DNA from: Spirosoma radiotolerans
Lineage (GTDB): Bacteria > Bacteroidota > Bacteroidia > Cytophagales > Spirosomataceae
Length of the DNA: 64,000 nucleotides
Assembly (NCBI RefSeq): GCF_000974425.1
Contig: NZ_CP010429.1
Location: 5,844,501 to 5,908,500 of the forward strand
Reading direction: 5' to 3'
Position numbers and translations under genes: made by a program. The stretch's first letter is position 1; each line of letters begins with the position of its first letter. Below are positions 25,882-35,158 of this stretch, one piece after another. The notes beneath the pieces were generated by a model. The model had not been told where the DNA came from. It saw only the letters and a program-made list of their open reading frames with translations, and searched no databases.

Positions 25882-26210
25882 TCTATTGAGTTTTGATAAG
25901 TATCAACCGGCACTGACGTGGCCAATTGGTGTAGTATACACTCAAGAAACGCTACTTGTTCACAAACCAGCGATAAAGAAAGAAGCGATGGCAGGCCTTA
26001 AACCGTTTTATTGACGAATCCGTCGTTCACGGTTACGATTAAGGCAAACTTTTTGCGTTCATTTACCAGACGGTTTCCCGATAAAAAGGTTAGTTGTTCA
26101 GGCTGGTTTAGTCGTTTACTGACATTCCATCATTTTAAACTACCTTTGTCTTAGCGGTTTATTTAAATCAGAACCGCAATAGACCGGGTTGAGCCGCGTT
26201 TTTCGTACGT
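25882..26210. other. Intergenic region between ohr and the TPR gene
   Basis: This 329-bp divergent gap holds the ohr promoter region on one side and the TPR gene leader on the other. It contains the FNR-like palindrome at 25893, a perfect inverted repeat GTGTA-GTA-TACAC at 25929-25941, and a TACCTTTG -7-like element on the plus strand at 26141-26148. I see no gene in it. Confidence 0.6.
25893..25906. promoter_or_regulatory. FNR-box-like palindrome next to the ohr start
   Basis: TTGATAAGTATCAA fits TTGAT-N4-ATCAA exactly, the FNR/FixK consensus, and is also of TGA-N6-TCA form. It ends only 12 bp from the ohr ATG, a position suited to repression rather than activation. Confidence 0.5.
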
Positions 26211-28019
26211 ATGCATCACGACACGCAGACCAACATGACTCCATTATCTATACCATACCGAACCCGTCATCTGTTTCTAGGCGTAGCGGGTAGTTTGGCG
26301 CTACTGCTTGGGCTGTCGGCCGAGCCAGTTTTTGCCCAGCGCAAGCGCGAAAAAGACGATACAGCCCTGGCAAAACCAGGCTCTGGCTCGACAACTACCG
26401 TGCGGATGGAAGAAGAAACGCAGTTTACGGAAGGCATTCGGTATTTAATGACCGACGAGCCAACCAAGGCCATCGCACAGTTCGCCAAAGTACTGCAAAA
26501 GGATCCCAACAACGCTGCTGCTCAGTACTCAACAGCCAGCGCTTATTTGAAGAGCGGTAAAACGGTGGAGGCCATTCCCTTCGCCACAAAAGCCCACTCA
26601 CTGGATGTAGAGAACAAGTTTTACTCACTGCTTCTGGCGGAGCTATACGTTAAACAGAAACGCTATGGCGAGGCCGAAGAACTCTATGAAGCACTTCTGA
26701 AAAAGGGCCCGGAAAACGCTGAATATGGTGTGGAACTGGCTGCTATTTACCTCTTTAACGATAAGCCCGACAAAGCGCTTGAAACGTACAATAAAGTAGA
26801 GCGCGAATTAGGACTGAACGAGGAAATTACCCGGCAAAAACAACGTATTTATCTCAAACAGAACAAGATAGATAAAGCCGTTGAAGAAGCCGAAAAATTA
26901 GTAGCGTCAGAGCCATCGGATCCGGACTACCTGCTCGAAGGGGCGGAGTTATTGATTGCTAATGACCGGGCCGATCAGGCGATTAGCTGGATCGACCGGG
27001 CGCTCAAACTAAGCACCGACTTACCCCAGGCTCATGTGTTGCTGGCAGATATTTATCGCAAGAAAGGCGATATGGACCGCGTCACGAAAGAGTTGAATCA
27101 GGTACTGGCCAACCCAAACCTGGAAGCAGGCCTGAAAGCCCGTATTTTGTCGAGCTATATGGGCATGACGGGGTCCAATCCAGCAGCGCAGCAGGATGCG
27201 CTCGGGATGGCACAGAACCTGGCCAAAACCTCCCCCAATGATCCTAAAACACAGGTGATGCTGGCTAATTTGCTGCACCAGCAGGGTAAAAAGGCCGAAG
27301 CACGCGATGCATACGCCAAAGCGGCTCGGCTGGACGGGTCTATTTACGAGGTTTGGGAGGCTTTGCTGCAATTGGACGGTGAGTTGAATCAGGTGGATAG
27401 TCTGCTGGTTCACTCCGAGAAAGCCCTGGAAGTATTTCCAACACAGGGCTATTTCTGGTACTCAAACGGATCAGCTAATTTATACAAGCGCAAGTACCAA
27501 CAGGCGGTCGATGCGCTCGAAGAAAGCCAGAAGCTACTGGCGGCCAGCTCAAACAATGAACTAAGAAAAGGCATTTACGCCCAGCTAGGCGACGCATACA
27601 ACGGAGTAGGCGACCATACGAAGTCCGATGAAGCCTATGAAGCCGTTCTGAAAGTAGACCCGCTGAACGATCACGTTCTGAACAACTACAGCTATTTTCT
27701 GTCCCTGCGAAAAGAGAATTTACCCCGAGCGGTTCAGTTGGCTCAAAAACTCGTTGAGCGGAACCCAACGAATGCCACGTATCTGGATACCTACGCCTGG
27801 GTACTTTATGTATCGAAAGACTACGCCAAGGCAAAACAGTATCTGGAAAAAGCACTGGCCGATCCGGCCAATGTGAGCGGAACAGTCATTGAACATTACG
27901 GCGATGTGCTCTATCAACTGGGTGAGCGCGACAAAGCGCTTGAACAGTGGAAGCAGGCAAAAAGTAAAGGCGGTGCCAGTACCGATTTAGAGAAGAAAAT
28001 AGCCTCTGGCAAAATGTAA
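26211..28019 (+). CDS. Secreted tetratricopeptide repeat protein
   Basis: This 602-residue protein has a signal peptide-like N-terminus (LFLGVAGSLALLLGLSAEPVFA, ending near residue 43) and then a solenoid of TPR units from about residue 75 to the C-terminus (for example AIAQFAKVLQKDPNNAAAQYSTASAYLKSG and AVDALEESQKLL). TPR solenoids hold protein partners. It heads an operon-like row with the DUF4292 lipoprotein and EnvC-like genes, an arrangement common in Bacteroidota and linked to envelope assembly. An ATG at 26235 is an alternative start. Confidence 0.88.
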   Translation: MHHDTQTNMTPLSIPYRTRHLFLGVAGSLALLLGLSAEPVFAQRKREKDDTALAKPGSGSTTTVRMEEETQFTEGIRYLMTDEPTKAIAQFAKVLQKDPNNAAAQYSTASAYLKSGKTVEAIPFATKAHSLDVENKFYSLLLAELYVKQKRYGEAEELYEALLKKGPENAEYGVELAAIYLFNDKPDKALETYNKVERELGLNEEITRQKQRIYLKQNKIDKAVEEAEKLVASEPSDPDYLLEGAELLIANDRADQAISWIDRALKLSTDLPQAHVLLADIYRKKGDMDRVTKELNQVLANPNLEAGLKARILSSYMGMTGSNPAAQQDALGMAQNLAKTSPNDPKTQVMLANLLHQQGKKAEARDAYAKAARLDGSIYEVWEALLQLDGELNQVDSLLVHSEKALEVFPTQGYFWYSNGSANLYKRKYQQAVDALEESQKLLAASSNNELRKGIYAQLGDAYNGVGDHTKSDEAYEAVLKVDPLNDHVLNNYSYFLSLRKENLPRAVQLAQKLVERNPTNATYLDTYAWVLYVSKDYAKAKQYLEKALADPANVSGTVIEHYGDVLYQLGERDKALEQWKQAKSKGGASTDLEKKIASGKM

Positions 28020-28020
28020 A

Positions 28021-28103
28021 CCGATTTACGGTTTTTAGTTTACGGATTCATTATAACCATGTCTTTTGACAGACTGAATCCGTAAACCAAAAACCGTAGA
28101 CCG
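28021..28103. repeat. Heptamer-word inverted repeat (GTTTACG class)
   Basis: Left arm 28021-28050 and right arm 28075-28103 pair over 29 bases with three transition differences. The arms divide into 7-mers (GATTTAC, GGTTTTT, AGTTTAC, GGATTCA). It starts immediately after the TPR gene stop codon and ends 11 bp before the DUF4292 gene. Confidence 0.8.
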
Positions 28104-28114
28104 AAATCACCTAA

Positions 28115-28999
28115 ATGAATAAATACTTCTTCATTGCGTTTCTGTTAGGCATTCTACTACAGTCGGAAGGTTGCCGACGACATCACATGTCGCACAGCAC
28201 CCGGTCAACGCCGGTTTCGTCAGCGCCTGCCCCTATCGACTCAACCGTTGCCAGCAACCCGCCCCAAAAATTACCCGCTGATTCAGCCGCGACCACACGC
28301 CCAGCCGCCACGAGGCCGGGCATCGAAGAAGCCCGTTCCAATGTGGCCGAAATTGACTTTCGCTATTTGACGGCCAAATCGAAAATTTCCTTTAAAGGTC
28401 AGCAACAGGATATCGACAATGCCAATGTAAACATTCGGGTTCGGAAAGACAGCCTTATCTGGTTATCCGTTTCCAAGTTGGGCATTGAAGCCGTTCGGGG
28501 GCTCATTACCCACGATTCAATTACGATTATTGATAAGATTCACCGGGAATACTCTGTTTATGACTTTCCGACGCTGAGCAAACAGTTCAATTTCGACATG
28601 AATTTCGAACTACTGCAAGCCCTGATTGTCGGGAACCTACCTTTACCCAAACGCCCGGCCCAAAAAATTAAAAACGAGCGGGATTATCTGCTCCTTCGGC
28701 AAAGTGAAGGAAAAGTGTTGGTTGAAAATTATATCGGGGAGCAGGATAGAAAACTGAAAAAGTTGATGGTTACCGAGCAGCCAACAAAAAATACGCTGCG
28801 TCTTGATTATGATGACTTTACCTCGCTGAACAACTTTCTATTTCCTTACACCAGCTTAGTAACGGTCGATTATAAGTCGAAAGCCGACGGGCAATTTTAT
28901 CAGACCCTGCTGCGTATCAAGCATAATAAAGTCGAACTGGTCGATAAAAATCCGGGCTTCCCGTTTTCAATACCCGCTTCTTACACTCGTCGACCATAA
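28115..28999 (+). CDS. DUF4292 lipoprotein
   Basis: This 294-residue protein has a lipoprotein-type N-terminus with Cys at residue 20 (SEGCRRHH), a Pro/Ser/Thr-rich linker to about residue 75, and then a DUF4292 domain with a LolA/LolB-like beta pattern (IDFRYLTAKSKISFKG, DSLIWLSVSKLGIEAVRGLITHDSI). It is predicted to be anchored in the outer membrane facing the periplasm, and a lipoprotein-handling role has been proposed for the fold. It lies between the TPR and EnvC-like genes and is probably co-transcribed with the latter (23-bp gap). Confidence 0.85.
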   Translation: MNKYFFIAFLLGILLQSEGCRRHHMSHSTRSTPVSSAPAPIDSTVASNPPQKLPADSAATTRPAATRPGIEEARSNVAEIDFRYLTAKSKISFKGQQQDIDNANVNIRVRKDSLIWLSVSKLGIEAVRGLITHDSITIIDKIHREYSVYDFPTLSKQFNFDMNFELLQALIVGNLPLPKRPAQKIKNERDYLLLRQSEGKVLVENYIGEQDRKLKKLMVTEQPTKNTLRLDYDDFTSLNNFLFPYTSLVTVDYKSKADGQFYQTLLRIKHNKVELVDKNPGFPFSIPASYTRRP

Positions 29000-29022
29000 G
29001 AATAGTCGCTGGTTTTATTTTT

Positions 29023-30450
29023 ATGTACGTCTCGTTTCGCCCTTTTTCCAACGTTGTGCACTGGTCGGTCATCAGCCTGCTTGTCGTCGGTTGTTTATGC
29101 CTGATAAATCCGCTACAAGCGCAGCAAACAGTGCACAATCGGCAAGTATTGGAGAAAGAAAAAAAGCAGAATCTGGAGAAAATGAACCAGATCCGGACTA
29201 TTCTGAAACAAACAGCATCGGAGAAACAGGCGGGTCTGGGGCAACTCAAAGCCCTGGATCAACAGATTCAAACCCAGTCGAAGCAGATTGGCCTGCTGAA
29301 TAAAGACCTCCAACTCACCGAGTCCGAAATTACTGAACTTCGCCAGGCAAGCGCCACCCTCACCAAAGACCTGAACAAACTACGGGCTGAATATGGGTCC
29401 ATGATTTATGCCGCCGACAAACGGCGTCAGCAAGTAAATCCATTGGGCTTTTTGTTTGCTGCCGATAACTTTAATCAGCTCGTTGCCCGCTACCGGTACC
29501 TGCGCCAGTACTCCGACGCCCGCTTAAGCCAGGTTCGGCAAATGAACAACGTCAAAACCATGCTGCAAGGGAAACAGCAGGCTACCCTTCGCAAACGACA
29601 GGAGCAGAAAAATACCATTGGGGCCAAAGTGAACGAGACAAAAAGTCTCGAAACCCTGAAGGTGGTCAAAAATCAGGTTGTTAAAGAATTAAGTCAGAAA
29701 GAGTCCGAGCTGAAGACAGAGCTGGACGAAAGTCGCCGGGCCGTTGCCCAGCTTGAGTCGTTGATCAAGCGACTGATTCTGCGCGAAGCAAGAGAGCGGG
29801 CGGAACGTGAAGCCCGCGAACGCGCCGACCGTGAACGAATTGCCCGACTTGAAGCTGAGCGTAAAGCCGCCGAACGACGACGCGCCGAAGCCGCCATTGC
29901 CGCAGCCGAGAAAGCGGGCGAAAAGCCAGCGCCCGCCGATGTAGCTAAAGTAGAACGCCCAGCGGAGCCGGAAGCAGCCGCCCGAAAACCCGACGAACGA
30001 CGGAACAATAACCTCAATGATGAAGAAACAGCCCTGGCCTCGTCCTTTACGGGGGCTCGCGCGCGTTTGCCGTGGCCCGTCACAAAAGGCTTTATTTCGG
30101 ATCACTTTGGCCGTAAACCCCACCCCGTGCTCAAGGGCATCTATGTCGAAAACCAGGGCGTCGATATTCAGACAAACGCGGGCGAGGGCGTCCGGTCGGT
30201 ATACGATGGCATTGTTCAGGATGTGACCAGTATGCCCGGCATGAACAACGTCGTCGCGATTCAACACGGCGATTACTTCACAGTTTATGCCAAACTCCGT
30301 AGCGTATCCGTCCGAATTGGGCAACGGGTTAAAGCCCGCGAGTCGATCGGGACGGTGGCCACCGATAAGAATGGCGTCTCCGAAATTCAGTTCCAGATCT
30401 GGAAGGAGTTCACCAAACTTAACCCCGAATCGTGGCTGACCCCAAGGTAA
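29023..30450 (+). CDS. EnvC-type murein hydrolase activator, degenerate M23 domain
   Basis: This 475-residue protein has a signal segment (about 12-34), a long coiled coil (about 37-275, with an Arg/Glu/Ala-rich stretch) and a C-terminal LytM/M23 domain (about 345-475). Active M23 enzymes have HxxxD and HxH zinc ligands. Here the corresponding segments read ENQGVDIQTN (only D retained) and EIQFQIWK (no His), so zinc binding is lost, as in EnvC, which activates amidases instead of cutting peptidoglycan. It probably helps cell separation. The coiled coil matches EnvC-type regulators. Confidence 0.88.
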   Translation: MYVSFRPFSNVVHWSVISLLVVGCLCLINPLQAQQTVHNRQVLEKEKKQNLEKMNQIRTILKQTASEKQAGLGQLKALDQQIQTQSKQIGLLNKDLQLTESEITELRQASATLTKDLNKLRAEYGSMIYAADKRRQQVNPLGFLFAADNFNQLVARYRYLRQYSDARLSQVRQMNNVKTMLQGKQQATLRKRQEQKNTIGAKVNETKSLETLKVVKNQVVKELSQKESELKTELDESRRAVAQLESLIKRLILREARERAEREARERADRERIARLEAERKAAERRRAEAAIAAAEKAGEKPAPADVAKVERPAEPEAAARKPDERRNNNLNDEETALASSFTGARARLPWPVTKGFISDHFGRKPHPVLKGIYVENQGVDIQTNAGEGVRSVYDGIVQDVTSMPGMNNVVAIQHGDYFTVYAKLRSVSVRIGQRVKARESIGTVATDKNGVSEIQFQIWKEFTKLNPESWLTPR

Positions 30451-30456
30451 TTCATC

Positions 30457-30527
30457 GTTTGTAGTGCAGAGTTTGTAGTTTTGATTGTTGGTTGACTAGG
30501 TATGACCACAAACTGTAAACTACAAAC
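30457..30527. repeat. Heptamer-word inverted repeat (GTTTGTA class)
   Basis: Left arm 30457-30478 reads GTTTGTA GTGCAGA GTTTGTA. The right arm 30506-30527 on the minus strand reads GTTTGTA GTTTACA GTTTGTG. Arms agree at most positions with the middle unit diverged. It separates the EnvC-like gene from panB. Confidence 0.7.
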
Positions 30528-30534
30528 TTGACTT

Positions 30535-31353
30535 ATGTCCGTACATAATCCCGATATCAAGCGAGTTACAACGCATACTATCCAGGAATTAAAAAATAAG
30601 GGCGAGAAAATTTCGGCCTTAACCGCCTACGACCATGCGATGGCACAGGTCGTTGATGCGGCTGGTGTCGAACTGATTTTAGTTGGTGACTCAGCCTCCA
30701 ATGTCATGGCCGGGCACGAGACAACCCTGCCCATCACGCTCGACCAGATGATTTACCACGCCAGCTCAGTTGTGCGGGGTGTTAAGCGGGCACTGGTTGT
30801 GGTCGATCTACCCTTTGGCTCGTATCAGGGCAACTCTACCGAAGCGCTACGGTCGGCCATTCGGATTATGAAGGAATCCGGTGCCCACGCCGTTAAGATG
30901 GAAGGTGGCCTCGAAATTAAAGAGTCTATTGTGCGTATTTTAAGCGCTGGCGTACCCGTAATGGGTCACCTTGGTCTGACACCACAGTCCATATATAAAT
31001 TCGGAACATATGCCGTGCGGGCTAAAGAAGAGGCCGAAGCCCAGAAGCTGATCGACGATGCGCACATGCTTCAGGAAATTGGCTGTTTTGGTGTCGTACT
31101 CGAAAAGATTCCCGCTGCCCTGACAAAGCAGGTGTCCAGCAGCCTGAGCATTCCAACAATAGGTATTGGCGCCGGGCCTGATGCCGATGGGCAGATCCTG
31201 GTTATACACGATCTACTGGGCATTACAAACGAGTTTAAGCCTCGCTTCCTGCGCCGGTACGCTGACTTGCATAAGGTTATGACAGAGGCTATTGCCCACT
31301 ACGTAGACGATGTGAAAACCAACGACTTCCCGAACGAGAAAGAAGCGTATTGA
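30535..31353 (+). CDS. panB: 3-methyl-2-oxobutanoate hydroxymethyltransferase
   Basis: This 272-residue enzyme adds a hydroxymethyl group from methylene-tetrahydrofolate to 2-oxoisovalerate, the first step of pantothenate synthesis. The family motifs are [36 protein letters not shown] (metal site), [18 protein letters not shown] and [12 protein letters not shown]. Length is typical. No other pan gene is nearby. The heptamer hairpin ends 7 bp before its ATG. Confidence 0.96.
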   Translation: MSVHNPDIKRVTTHTIQELKNKGEKISALTAYDHAMAQVVDAAGVELILVGDSASNVMAGHETTLPITLDQMIYHASSVVRGVKRALVVVDLPFGSYQGNSTEALRSAIRIMKESGAHAVKMEGGLEIKESIVRILSAGVPVMGHLGLTPQSIYKFGTYAVRAKEEAEAQKLIDDAHMLQEIGCFGVVLEKIPAALTKQVSSSLSIPTIGIGAGPDADGQILVIHDLLGITNEFKPRFLRRYADLHKVMTEAIAHYVDDVKTNDFPNEKEAY

Positions 31354-31484
31354 GTTAAGAGAGATACGAATACAATGACGTCGGATTTTCAACGCTGGTG
31401 ATTGAAGGTCTGAATAACCTCATTCATGGCAGACAAGAGGTTTTTAGAAACCTCAAAAAATGTGGGTTCTCACCTGCGCAACTT

Positions 31485-32231
31485 ATGAAGCATAAACCAT
31501 TTCAGGTCATTTACGAAGACAATCACCTGCTCATTGTTAACAAAGAGCCGGGCGTTTTGGTACAGGGTGACCGCACCGGCGATGTTACGTTGCTGGATTT
31601 ACTGAAAGATTACATTAAGGAAAAGTATAATAAACCGGGCGATGTATTTCTGGGGTTGGTTCACCGGCTCGACCGTCCGGTAAGCGGCCTGGTTGTCTTT
31701 GCCCGTACGTCAAAGGCATTGGAACGCATGAACGAAATTTTTCGAAAGCGGCAGGTGCAGAAAACGTATTGGGCAGTGGTTCGGCGCAAGCCACCCAAAG
31801 ATTCCGACAAGTTGGTTGGCTGGATTACGAAAGATGAGCAAAAGAACCAGGTAACGGTCCACGATTTTGAAGTTCCCAAGTCGCAGAAGGCCGAACTCTC
31901 CTATCGGGTACTTGGCAAGATCAACGAACACTATTTACTGGAAGTGAACCCGATCACGGGGCGACCACATCAGATCAGGTCACAGCTAGCGCATATGGGC
32001 TGCCCGATTCGGGGCGACATAAAATATGGCTACGACCGTGCCGTTGCCGATAAGAAAATCTACCTCCATGCCCGTCGGCTATATTTTATTCACCCAATTA
32101 AACAACCAGGCGCCCCAGATCGGCCATTGATATGCAAGGCGGGTTTACCAAATGATCCATTCTGGGAAGAATTTTTGATCCTGGATGACGAAATATATAA
32201 TGACAAGAATCTGGATTTTACGTTTGAGTAA
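31485..32231 (+). CDS. RluA-family RNA pseudouridine synthase
   Basis: This 248-residue enzyme isomerises uridine to pseudouridine in rRNA or tRNA. The catalytic Asp lies in VHRLDRPVSGLVVFAR, with the family blocks YWAVVRR, LLEVNPITGRPHQIRSQLAHMGCPI and IYLHARRLYF. No N-terminal S4 domain is present, as in the RluA/TruC-like short forms. The ATG at 31485 (MKHKPFQVIYED) is chosen over one at 31398 that adds 29 unrelated residues. The modified site is not predictable. Confidence 0.9.
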   Translation: MKHKPFQVIYEDNHLLIVNKEPGVLVQGDRTGDVTLLDLLKDYIKEKYNKPGDVFLGLVHRLDRPVSGLVVFARTSKALERMNEIFRKRQVQKTYWAVVRRKPPKDSDKLVGWITKDEQKNQVTVHDFEVPKSQKAELSYRVLGKINEHYLLEVNPITGRPHQIRSQLAHMGCPIRGDIKYGYDRAVADKKIYLHARRLYFIHPIKQPGAPDRPLICKAGLPNDPFWEEFLILDDEIYNDKNLDFTFE

Positions 32232-32260
32232 GCCAAAACCCAATGTTGTCTGAAATAGTA

Positions 32261-32300
32261 AGGGGCGCATTCCTCCTAATCAGGAAATGCGCCCCTTTAT
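32261..32300. terminator. Bidirectional terminator after the pseudouridine synthase gene
   Basis: AGGGGCGCAT-TCCT (32261-32274) pairs with AGGAAATGCGCCCCT (32282-32296), one base bulged, followed by TTTATAT. It lies between convergent genes and can serve both. Confidence 0.8.
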
Positions 32301-32318
32301 ATATGCACTAAATGGAGT

Positions 32319-32504
32319 TCAGTGTTCGGTTACAGTATGTGTTGTACTTTGTTCAGAAGGAGCTATGTCAAGAATAATCTGGTCCATAACGCGCTCAATC
32401 ATTTGAACAATCCCCCTTAAAGCGCCGAATACAATGCACAACGGAAGTATGATAGGCAGGAAAAAAACCCACTGAAAAATCATATACACTTTAAAATTTC
32501 TCAT
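32319..32504 (-). CDS. Small single-span membrane protein, unknown
   Basis: This 61-residue frame has one strong membrane helix (VYMIFQWVFFLPIILPLCIVFGAL) followed by an amphipathic stretch and a Ser/Thr-rich tail. It begins with ATG, is followed by a shared terminator and is preceded by an AT-rich gap. No family is recognised. It is plausible as a gene by topology but unproven. Confidence 0.45.
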   Translation of the reverse strand: MRNFKVYMIFQWVFFLPIILPLCIVFGALRGIVQMIERVMDQIILDIAPSEQSTTHTVTEH

Positions 32505-33152
32505 CAGCTTAGGGGATAATTAAAGATTAAGTTTACGGCAAAATCAAAAAGAGCACTTCTATCAATCAATTTTAAAACTTTATTCTATTCATATTCAAAA
32601 TTAACCTTGACTTAGTACAAAAACAAGGGCAGTTTGAAAAAGTTCATCAGTGAATATACAACTTTTCTATTAAACTCGGTAAAGTTGTTGTCACTCTTGA
32701 TCAAGATAATGGGCATCAACTACTATGCCAAAAATTTACAATTACATAAGTTTCTAAATAAATTTAGACAACCACGTCATAAAGCTAATAAATAACTCCC
32801 ATTTTACATAAAAACCAAATAATATTCTCTAGTACAATACATCTCCTTCAATTTAGCTACTATAGGATTGTTTCAAGATTACAGACAATCGCATAGAATA
32901 GTAAAGTAGACCTTATTTGTTTCTACACATTGCTTTTCAGGTAACATACCTACATGAAAGGCAATAGATAGTTGGATATAGCTACTACATTCTTCTGTCT
33001 ATTTCCGTTAATGAGAAGAATAATTTTCTTTCAAAGAAGTCAGGTAGTGGTAGGTGCCATTAGGAATCAGTAACGCGTAAAAATAAAGGGTTCGGCTTAC
33101 ACGTCATGATTAACGTATAAACCGAACCCCTATCTATACCTTTATTCAAACT
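32505..33152. other. AT-rich non-coding gap of about 650 bp
   Basis: This stretch is clearly poorer in GC than its neighbours. It holds no convincing gene. A 28-codon frame at 32709-32795 was seen and not accepted. The right end holds the terminator of the aminotransferase gene. The gap may be a decayed gene, a mobile-element scar or an upstream region of the small membrane protein. Confidence 0.5.
33086..33131 (-). terminator. Terminator after the aminotransferase gene
   Basis: GGTTCGGCTTACACGT (33089-33104) pairs with ACGTATAAACCGAACC (33113-33128) with two wobble positions. On the minus strand the stem is followed by CTTTATTTTTA, a T-rich tail, suiting termination of the minus-strand aminotransferase. 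Confidence 0.75.
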
Positions 33153-34370
33153 CTATTTCAGTGTTGCTACAGCGTCTTTAATCCGCTGTACGGCTTCAAC
33201 AAGCGATTCGTCGGATGCTGCCGTTGAAATGCGCAAGCAATTGGGAGCGCCAAAACCAGAACCGGCTACAGTCGCTACGTAAGCTGTGTTTAACAACCAG
33301 GCGGCAAAGTCATCCGAGTTGTTGATGGTTGTTGCCCCATCCGATTTGCCATAGTAATAGCTGATATCAGGAAAAGCGTAGAAAGCTCCTTCAGGTACGT
33401 TGGTCCGGAAGTGAGGGACCTCTTTGAGCAATTTCACAACCAGATCGCGCCGACGGTGATAGGCTTTAGCCATTTCCTGGGAGGGTTCCATCGGGCCATT
33501 TAAGGCAGCAACGGTTGCTTTCTGAGCAATGGAGTTCGTACCCGACGTAACCTGGCCCTGTAGCTTTTCGACCCCATCAGCAATCCATTTTGCCGCACCG
33601 ATATAACCAATACGCCAGCCAGTCATGGCATATCCTTTTGCCACACCATTCACCGTAATGACTCGCTCTGCAATTTCAGGAATTGACCCCATGCTGAAGT
33701 GGCCTTCTGGTGTGAAATTGATGTATTCGTAGATTTCATCAGCCAGCACATGAACATTCTCATGCCGCGCCACAACGTCAGCAATGGCACGAAGCTCAGC
33801 TTCGGAATAGATCGACCCTGTCGGGTTATTAGGCGACGCATACATGACAATTTTGGTCCGGTCCGTAATAGCGGCTTCAAATTGTTCGGGCGTTACCTTA
33901 AAGTTATTGTCAAAGCTACCGTCAATAACGACGGCTTTTCCTTCAGCCAGCTTCACCATTTCGGAGTAGCTAACCCAATAAGGAGAGAAAATGATCACCT
34001 CATCGCCTGGATTTACCAATACTTGAATGACATTGGCCAGCGAGTGTTTAGCCCCCGTTGACACGACAATATTTTCGGGCTTCCAGTCGATGTTGTTGTC
34101 GCGCTTGAACTTATCGGCAATGGCTTTGCGAAGATCAGGGTAGCCAGCAACGGGTGAATAGCCATGAAAGCCATCATCAATGGCTTTTTTGGCCGCTTCA
34201 CAAATGTGGGCGGGTGTTTTAAAATCCGGCTCCCCAACGCTCAGGCTGATTACTTTATGGCCCAGAGCGGCCAATTCACGAGCTTTCTTGGTCATCGCCA
34301 GCGTGGACGATTCCTCCAGCGCATTGATGCGGTCGGCTAACAAACTCACGGTGTCAAGCGTGGCAGACAT
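33153..34370 (-). CDS. PLP-dependent aminotransferase, aspartate aminotransferase type (class I/II)
   Basis: This 405-residue fold-type I enzyme has the AspC-like blocks: SVGEPDFKTPAHICEAAKKAI, PYWVSYSEMVKLA, NNPTGSIYSEAEL and the PLP lysine in NGVAKGYAMTGWRIGY, plus the C-terminal CLRIS arginine for the substrate carboxylate. It is most likely an aspartate aminotransferase of the Ib subgroup, although other amino acids are possible. The ATG at 34370 is used, since an upstream ATG-less extension is not supported. A TACCTTTG -7-like element lies on the minus strand at 34410-34417. Confidence 0.92.
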   Translation of the reverse strand: MSATLDTVSLLADRINALEESSTLAMTKKARELAALGHKVISLSVGEPDFKTPAHICEAAKKAIDDGFHGYSPVAGYPDLRKAIADKFKRDNNIDWKPENIVVSTGAKHSLANVIQVLVNPGDEVIIFSPYWVSYSEMVKLAEGKAVVIDGSFDNNFKVTPEQFEAAITDRTKIVMYASPNNPTGSIYSEAELRAIADVVARHENVHVLADEIYEYINFTPEGHFSMGSIPEIAERVITVNGVAKGYAMTGWRIGYIGAAKWIADGVEKLQGQVTSGTNSIAQKATVAALNGPMEPSQEMAKAYHRRRDLVVKLLKEVPHFRTNVPEGAFYAFPDISYYYGKSDGATTINNSDDFAAWLLNTAYVATVAGSGFGAPNCLRISTAASDESLVEAVQRIKDAVATLK

Positions 34371-34537
34371 AATCGGTGATGTTTTAAGAAAATGATAACA
34401 AACTGACTGCAAAGGTAGTCGGTTTTCAGCGGAGGGCAGATGTTTTTGGAAAATTAAAAAAGCTGGTTCGCGGAGATATAACCTGCATCAGTCAGGTTTA
34501 GCTATTTTCCAGCAATTTCCGTCTCCGGCTGAATGAC

Positions 34538-35014
34538 TTAAAGATACGGTATGACTTCACCGTTATCAGCGCATTCTGCCAGCAATTCACTTGTCGTTTT
34601 TTTAAAAACAGGATGCACAAGGTTGGGCGCGATTTCTGCCAGCGGAACCAGTGTAAAGCGTCGCTGATGCAGGTACGGATGTGGAATCGTCAGCGTATCA
34701 CTTTGCTGAATGAGGTGGTCGTAATACAGCATGTCGATATCGATGACGCGTGCCCCCCATTTTTCGAAGCGGACACGCCCCAATTCCTGTTCAATGATCT
34801 GTGTCTGCACAAGTACGTCTTCCGGCCGCAGCATAGTTTCAACGGCCAACACCTGATTCAGATACGCCGGTTGATCCACGACACCCCAGGGCGCTGTTTC
34901 GTACAAAGCTGATTGTTGCATCACTGTCCCAAGGCGTTCCGCAATCAGGTCAACTGCCCGATGAAGAGTTTGCACACGGTCACCGAGGTTAGCGCCCAGA
35001 AGAAGATAGATCAT
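34538..35014 (-). CDS. folK: 2-amino-4-hydroxy-6-hydroxymethyldihydropteridine pyrophosphokinase
   Basis: This 158-residue enzyme transfers pyrophosphate from ATP to the pterin in folate synthesis. Motifs are LLLGANLGDR, YETAPWGVVDQPAYLNQVLAVET, WGARVIDIDMLYYD (metal Asp pair) and the HPYLHQRRFTLVPLAEIAP loop. The ATG at 35014 starts at the first beta strand. A longer frame from 35086 would run through a hairpin and is not supported. Confidence 0.95.
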   Translation of the reverse strand: MIYLLLGANLGDRVQTLHRAVDLIAERLGTVMQQSALYETAPWGVVDQPAYLNQVLAVETMLRPEDVLVQTQIIEQELGRVRFEKWGARVIDIDMLYYDHLIQQSDTLTIPHPYLHQRRFTLVPLAEIAPNLVHPVFKKTTSELLAECADNGEVIPYL

Positions 35015-35063
35015 GATGCAGGCTGTAGAATTTATAGAATAATAGTAAGGTGTCTCTTTTCCG

Positions 35064-35090
35064 TGGGCCGTGTTCTCACGGCCCATTTTT
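35064..35090. terminator. Hairpin with T-run upstream of folK
   Basis: TGGGCCGTG-TTCT-CACGGCCCA is a perfect 9-bp stem with a 4-base loop, followed by TTTTT on the plus strand. The orientation fits termination of plus-strand transcription, yet no plus-strand gene lies upstream. It may instead block antisense transcription or structure the folK leader. Confidence 0.6.
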
Positions 35091-35158
35091 CCGGATGGCG
35101 CGGCTGTTGCTAGCGCTTATGAGGGCAGCGAGGCCACAACACTTGAAATAGCCCTCTA

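Noticed and set aside
32709-32795. 28-codon frame starting MGINYYAKN in the AT-rich gap
   Set aside because: Too short, no family match and no promoter or terminator of its own.
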